The translations under genes were made by a program, and so were the position numbers. 64,000 nt of DNA from Gallibacter sp963558965 (GTDB taxonomy: Bacteria; Bacillota; Clostridia; Peptostreptococcales; Anaerovoracaceae). Below, piece after piece: positions 62,807 to 64,000 of this stretch (positions are counted from its first letter, which is position 1; each line of letters begins with the position of its first letter). A model generated the notes under the pieces. It ran no database searches, was not told the origin of the DNA, and worked only from the letters and a program-made list of their open reading frames with translations. The DNA lies in the NCBI GenBank assembly GCA_963558965.1, contig CAUWIT010000010.1:9019-73018 (forward strand). Reading direction: 5' to 3'.

Positions 62807-63889
62807 ATGATAGATATGGATTTTTTAGAATTTGTAAATGATAAGCACTATTTAAACGAAATTTTATTTGCACAGGACAAATCTGATTTACAGATGCTTG
62901 CAGAAGTTTTAGATATCAAAGGATACAAAAAATTAAATGATGAAGGCTTAAGAGATGCTCTTTACGACGCTCTTACTGATGTTCACAGATTTGCTGATTA
63001 TTTAAAATATTTCCCTTATGAAACTAGACGTGTATTTGCTAGTGAAAAAAGTAATGTTGCTTTTAACTTTGCTAAGGATCCTTATGAACAATTTGCTTTT
63101 CGTCTTTATTTATCACCTGTCACTGATGAAGAAAACTGGTTTTTATTGATACCAGAAGAAATAAAAGAAACTTATAGAGAAGCTATTGAACAAGGTTTGC
63201 TTGCTGATGAAGATAATATCTATTCACTGCTACGTATTTGCCTTGCTGGTGCTACTCATATTTATGGTATGTGCACTATGGATCATTTTTGTAAACTTGT
63301 AAAAGAGCTTACCGGTTTAGATGTGGATGCTGATTTTGTAGTTGATTATTGCGATGAGTTAAAAGCCTACCCTAATTTGTCTGATTTTATTGCTACATAT
63401 GAATATGTATGTGACTTGAATCTGTTTAAGCAAGGTTACACAGAATTTTTGGAAATTCAAGATAAAACTGAAAATTACTACATGCCTACTTTAGATGAAT
63501 TAACTCATATAACTAATTTTAACTATATGCCTTTTAATATTAACGCTAACGCTCTTAAGGATTTCTTATTGCGTAAAGGTTATGTAGAGGAAGAATTTTT
63601 AGCTACTATTGCTGTTGCTACACTTCAGTCCTTATTAACTACAGGAGCTGATCCAGCAGATATCTTACCAGAAGTTTTTTCAAACTTTATGGAAGAAGAA
63701 ACTTTTAATCGCCTTATTGAAAGCGATGGTTTTTTAAATAAATATGATGCTCTTGTAAATAGCACTCATATTGCAATTTTTAAAGGACATACTCCTAACG
63801 ATATTTTTAGCGATATGGATAATGCTATGGATTTTATTGAAGAAGCTGATTTAGATAATGTTATAGAGTTTCCATCAAAGAAAAACTAA
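62807..63889 (+). CDS. Unrecognised soluble protein, mostly helical
   Basis: I do not recognise this 360-residue protein. The start is ATG 62807, with TATAGGAGAAAAAGAT just before it. The N-terminus (MIDMDFLEFVNDKHYLNEIL) and a following segment (LQMLAEVLDIKGYKKLNDEG) look like small helical bundles of the SAP/Rho-N-like type, a tentative likeness only. The rest has repeated Asp/Glu-rich helices, Tyr-rich loops and no membrane segment or catalytic motif I can name. It is monocistronic and ends at a good terminator. Confidence 0.75.
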   Translation: MIDMDFLEFVNDKHYLNEILFAQDKSDLQMLAEVLDIKGYKKLNDEGLRDALYDALTDVHRFADYLKYFPYETRRVFASEKSNVAFNFAKDPYEQFAFRLYLSPVTDEENWFLLIPEEIKETYREAIEQGLLADEDNIYSLLRICLAGATHIYGMCTMDHFCKLVKELTGLDVDADFVVDYCDELKAYPNLSDFIATYEYVCDLNLFKQGYTEFLEIQDKTENYYMPTLDELTHITNFNYMPFNINANALKDFLLRKGYVEEEFLATIAVATLQSLLTTGADPADILPEVFSNFMEEETFNRLIESDGFLNKYDALVNSTHIAIFKGHTPNDIFSDMDNAMDFIEEADLDNVIEFPSKKN

Positions 63890-63907
63890 ACTGCAAATAC
63901 ATACAAT

Positions 63908-63933
63908 AAAAGGGTCTGTTATCAGACCCTTTT
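63908..63933. terminator. Bidirectional terminator after the 360-residue protein gene
   Basis: AAAAGGGTCTG, TTAT loop, CAGACCCTTTT: a perfect 11-bp stem. It could also end a minus-strand gene entering from beyond base 64000. Confidence 0.9.
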
Positions 63934-63934
63934 A

Positions 63935-64000
63935 CTATTGCATTAAGACTGTGAAGTTTTTTCTGTAAATTAACCTTCTGTGGTTTAGTAGTAACTGATA
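63935..64000 (-). other. Possible 3' end of a convergent gene beyond the window
   Basis: A minus-strand frame runs from base 64000 to a TAG at 63937-63935, reading LLLNHRRLIYRKNFTVLMQ before the stop. It ends right at a bidirectional terminator, which fits a convergent gene, but 22 codons are too few to be sure. Confidence 0.2.

Overview
The window looks like a chromosomal segment of a low-GC, Gram-positive anaerobe of the Bacillota, most likely class Clostridia. The grounds are AT-rich DNA, strong AGGAGG-type ribosome binding sites, sigma-A-like promoters, T-tailed hairpin terminators, signal-peptide surface proteins with fibronectin type III (FN3) repeats, teichoic-acid-type genes, a Dlt-like operon, ferredoxin-containing MinD-type ATPases with NifX-like partners, and an oxygen-sensitive L-cysteine desulfidase. 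I cannot name the genus from sequence alone. No insertion sequence, prophage, CRISPR array or rRNA is visible.

Layout. 1-6.3 kb, minus strand: the start of a flavoprotein, a DUF1292 protein, uvrC, a degenerate D-Ala-D-Ala carboxypeptidase homologue, an ApgM-type phosphoglycerate mutase and serC. 6.3-8.6 kb: a palindromic divergent promoter, serA and a DMT exporter. 8.8-18.8 kb: an orphan ATP-grasp protein, a ushA-like/rdgB/yihY operon, mgsA, a zinc-ribbon protein with a very acidic tail, tRNA-Ser(GGA), a decayed GNAT plus cysteine-rich gene pair, tRNA-Asn(GTT) and a Bax-inhibitor-1-like membrane protein.

18.8-44.8 kb, all minus strand: a cell-surface polymer locus with three CDP-glycerol glycerophosphotransferase-like enzymes, a TagD-like cytidylyltransferase and a second nucleotidyltransferase. 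It also has ten ATP-grasp modules in seven genes (three kinds of ATP-grasp, one protein carrying three modules and one carrying two) and two large secreted proteins: a phosphodiester glycosidase joined to a metallophosphatase, and a transglutaminase-LRR-FN3 protein. The likely reading is a glycerol-phosphate or polyol-phosphate polymer that is decorated with amino acids or peptides by ATP-grasp ligases. This is the best candidate for an undescribed system in the window.

45.0-53.5 kb: a NifX/MinD/MinD/NifX iron-sulfur operon, L-cysteine desulfidase with two HD-domain hydrolases and a DUF2971 protein, and threonine synthase coupled to a DMT transporter. 53.7-59.7 kb: a Dlt-like operon (MBOAT, DltD-like, DltA-like, carrier protein) that also contains a fold-III PLP decarboxylase, and whose adenylation enzyme lacks the usual D-Ala-selective cysteine. 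It may load something other than D-alanine onto the envelope. 59.9-64 kb: a secreted PPC/FN3 protein, a lysophospholipase-like hydrolase and an unrecognised 360-residue protein.
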